Translations under genes and position numbers: made by a program
Assembly: GCA_027483895.1 (NCBI GenBank)
Contig: JAIXTP010000013.1
Location: 1-64,000, forward strand
Length of the DNA stretch: 64,000 nt
DNA from: Hyphomicrobiales bacterium
GTDB lineage: Bacteria > Pseudomonadota > Alphaproteobacteria > Rhizobiales > Beijerinckiaceae
Reading direction: 5' to 3'
The notes under the pieces: generated by a model
Told to the model about the DNA's origin: nothing
The model's input: only the letters and a program-made list of their open reading frames with translations
Databases searched by the model: none
Shown: one piece after another, positions 62,010 to 64,000 of the stretch
Numbering within the stretch: the first letter of the stretch is position 1
Layout of the letters: each line of letters begins with the position of its first letter

Positions 62010-62776
62010 GTCATCAGCCATCCGCCGGCGACGTCGATCACCTGCGCGGTGACGAAGGACGCGGCGTCCGAAGTGAGGAAAAGGCAGGTCTCGGCCACGT
62101 CTTCCGCGGTACCGAAGCGGCGCAGCGGCGTGATCGCCTTGACCGCGTCGTTCGCGGCGCTCGCGGTGCCGCGCATCAGCGGCGTGTCGATCCGACCCGG
62201 CGCGACGGCGTTCACCGTGATGCCGAAAGGACCGAGTTCGCCCGCGAGATGCTTGGTGAAGCCGATGAGCCCGGCCTTCGTCGCGGCATAGTGGACGCCG
62301 ACGATGTCGCAGAAGGTCTTGCCCGCGACGGACGAGGTGCTGACGATCCGGCCGCGGCCGAGTTCGCGCATGCCGGGCACGACGGCCCGGGTGCAGTTGA
62401 AGGCGCCCGTCAGATTGACGTCGAGCACCCGCTGCCATTCCGAGGGGGACATCTCCCACATCGGAGCGCGTTTTCCGTCGCTGCCGGATTTCGGCGAGAT
62501 GCCGGCATTGTTGATCAGCACGTCGATGGGCCCGAGGGTCGCCGCGGCCTTTTCGCAGGCCGCCGCGACCGAGGCGTAGTCGGCCACGTCCGCGGCGAGG
62601 CCGAGGGCCTTCCGGCCCTTGGCCGCGGCTTCCGCCGCCGCCGCTTCCGCCAGCGCGGGGTCGTGGTCGAGATAGACCACGGCGGCCCCGGCCGCCCCGT
62701 GGGCGTCGGCGATGGCGCGGCCTATGCCGCGCCCCGACCCTGTGACGAGCGCGACGCGCCCGGTATGCGTGCTCAT
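62006..62776 (-). CDS. Short-chain dehydrogenase/reductase (SDR) 2
   Basis: A 256-residue SDR: VTGSGRGIGRAIADAHG, DVLINNAGISPKSG, SSVAGKTFCDIVGVHYAATKAGL (Ser, Tyr, Lys) and a C-terminus VAGGWLMT. ATG 62776 overlaps the qor stop (ATGA). Paralogous in type to SDR 1 but only distantly similar, so they probably act on different intermediates. Confidence 0.88.
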   Translation of the reverse strand: MSTHTGRVALVTGSGRGIGRAIADAHGAAGAAVVYLDHDPALAEAAAAEAAAKGRKALGLAADVADYASVAAACEKAAATLGPIDVLINNAGISPKSGSDGKRAPMWEMSPSEWQRVLDVNLTGAFNCTRAVVPGMRELGRGRIVSTSSVAGKTFCDIVGVHYAATKAGLIGFTKHLAGELGPFGITVNAVAPGRIDTPLMRGTASAANDAVKAITPLRRFGTAEDVAETCLFLTSDAASFVTAQVIDVAGGWLMT

Positions 62777-63777
62777 TTGCGGACCTCGAGCATGATCTTG
62801 CCGACATGCGCGCTCGATTCCATCAGGGCATGCGCCTCGCGGGCCTGCTCCAGCGGAAAGATCTTGTGGATGAACGGGCGGATCGCGCCGGAATCGTAGA
62901 GCGGCCACACGTCCGTGCGCAGCTTGTCGGCGATCGCCTTCTTCAGCTCGACCGAGCGCGGCCGCAGCGTGGAGCCGGTGATCGTCAGGCGGCGCAGCAT
63001 CAGCTGCACGAAGTCGAAATTCTCGACCTTGCTCGGCTGCAGGAAGGCGATCTGGACGAGACGGCCCTCGAAGGCGAGCGAGAGCAGGTTCTTCTGGATG
63101 TAGGGGCCGCCCACCATGTCGAGAATCACGTCGACGCCCTTGCCGTCGGTGAGCTCCTTCACCCGGGCCTGCCAATCCTCGGCGCGATAGTCGATCGCGA
63201 CGTCGGCGCCCATCTTGCGGCAGAACCCGCATTTTTCGGCCGAGCCGGCGGTCGCGTAGACCGTGGCGCCGAAATGCTTGGCGAGCTGGATGGCCGTGTA
63301 GCCGATGCCGCTCGACCCGCCGTGGATCAGGATCGTCTCGCCCTTCTTCAGCCGGCCGCGGGTGAAGACGTTGTCATAGACGGTGAAGACGTTCTCCGGC
63401 AGGCCGCCGGCTTCCAGAAGCGACAGGCCCTTCGGAATCGGCAGGCAGAGCGGGGCTTCGGCGATGCAATATTCCGCATAGCCGCCGCTGATCACGAGGG
63501 CGCAGACCTCGTCGCCGATCTTCAGGCCGGAGACGCCTTCGCCCAGCGCGACGATGCGGCCGGAAATCTCGAGGCCGGGAATGTCGGTGGCTCCCGGAGG
63601 CGGGGGGTAGCCGCCCGCGCGCTGCAGGCAATCGGGGCGATTCACGCCCGCGGCGGCGACTTCGACCAGAACCTGGCCGGCGCCGGGGACGGGCACCGGA
63701 CCGGTCTCGACTTCGACGACCTCGGGGCCGCCGGCGGCGGCGAAACGAATGCGGCGCATGGACGTGGGCAGACTCAT
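62773..63777 (-). CDS. PIG3-type NAD(P)H quinone oxidoreductase
   Basis: A 334-residue MDR enzyme without zinc ligands. VAAAGVNRPDCLQRAGGYPPPPGATDIPGLEISG is the PIG3/TP53I3 pattern; the cofactor site is ILIHGGSSGIGYTAIQLAK. The start ATG 63777 (MSLPTSMRRIRF) has GAGGAA upstream. It heads the minus-strand operon. Confidence 0.92.
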   Translation of the reverse strand: MSLPTSMRRIRFAAAGGPEVVEVETGPVPVPGAGQVLVEVAAAGVNRPDCLQRAGGYPPPPGATDIPGLEISGRIVALGEGVSGLKIGDEVCALVISGGYAEYCIAEAPLCLPIPKGLSLLEAGGLPENVFTVYDNVFTRGRLKKGETILIHGGSSGIGYTAIQLAKHFGATVYATAGSAEKCGFCRKMGADVAIDYRAEDWQARVKELTDGKGVDVILDMVGGPYIQKNLLSLAFEGRLVQIAFLQPSKVENFDFVQLMLRRLTITGSTLRPRSVELKKAIADKLRTDVWPLYDSGAIRPFIHKIFPLEQAREAHALMESSAHVGKIMLEVRK

Positions 63778-63860
63778 CGGAAAGCGTTCCTCGGTGTTTT
63801 TCGAACTGCGGTCGAGGTGGTCGTGACTCGGTGTGAGCAAGTCAAGCCGTCTTACGACAA

Positions 63861-63906
63861 GCAACTTGTCAGGCAACTAGGTCATATGCAACATGATCGG
63901 GTTGCA
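63861..63906. promoter_or_regulatory. GCAAC repeats, likely operator of the qor-SDR-GntR operon
   Basis: GCAAC occurs at 63861, 63873 and 63888, and its complement GTTGC at 63901. The last two form TGCAAC-N8-GTTGCA (63887-63906), a good dimer site. The cluster lies 84 bases before the qor start and 76 bases before the plus-strand gene at 63982. Confidence 0.5.
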
Positions 63907-63981
63907 AGGGGGCCTCGTCGCACCCTGCGGCATCTTTGAACCCAAAGCCCTCGGTCAAGGGGGCCCTCAGGGAGGTTCCTG

Positions 63982-64000
63982 ATGAAACTTCTGTTGAAGG
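63982..64000 (+). CDS. Start of a further gene, cut by the window edge
   Basis: ATG 63982 follows GGGAGG with a 6-base spacer. Only six codons (MKLLLK) remain, which look like the start of a signal peptide. In this context a transporter binding protein is plausible but cannot be shown. Confidence 0.5.

Overview
The window is GC-rich chromosomal DNA from an alphaproteobacterium, most likely of the order Hyphomicrobiales (Rhizobiales). The evidence is a CtrA/ChpT/SciP cell-cycle set, the serC-serA and rluD-rpoH gene pairs, GANTC sites before cell-cycle genes, and palindromic intergenic repeats of the kind common in bradyrhizobia and methylobacteria. I cannot name the genus. No phage, insertion sequence, integrase or CRISPR array was seen.

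Layout. 0-11 kb is housekeeping: serine biosynthesis (serC, serA), an EamA exporter, a class-I glutamine amidotransferase, purA, rpoH, an RluD-type pseudouridine synthase and tRNA-Glu. 11-19 kb holds a MarR regulator with a TRIC/UPF0126 membrane protein, a divergent transporter/M20 amidohydrolase/degenerate deformylase-like operon, a PIF1-like helicase, Ohr and a universal stress protein behind an FNR/FixK-type box. An SLC13-type permease lies at 19.4-21.2 kb.

21-31 kb is the most distinctive region. One tightly overlapping minus-strand operon encodes a HAD-UbiA fusion, GtrA, DprE1-like and DprE2-like proteins, and three mutually paralogous polytopic membrane proteins. A GT87-type membrane glycosyltransferase gene diverges from it. 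The first four match the mycobacterial pathway from PRPP to polyprenyl-phospho-D-arabinose. My inference is that the three paralogues and the GT87 protein use or extend that lipid-linked sugar to build an arabinose-containing surface glycan.

31-42 kb has a Kef-type antiporter and a catabolic locus: a GntR regulator, quinone oxidoreductase, cupin and zinc alcohol dehydrogenase diverge from a TRAP transporter, a DapA-family aldolase/lyase and a DUF1330 protein. Three copies of GGAATATCAG (one with a one-base insertion) lie between the two arms. 42-48 kb is the cell-cycle block (DUF1134, chpT, ctrA, fliJ, sciP) with several small accessory genes.

48-64 kb holds mnmA, a methyltransferase, tRNA-Met, a tungstate-type ABC transporter (tupBCA), a GH16 glycosidase with RTX repeats, and two acyl/alcohol catabolic operons: CaiB/acyl-CoA dehydrogenase/MaoC-like/cyclase, and quinone oxidoreductase/two SDRs/GntR. 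The window ends six codons into a further plus-strand gene.
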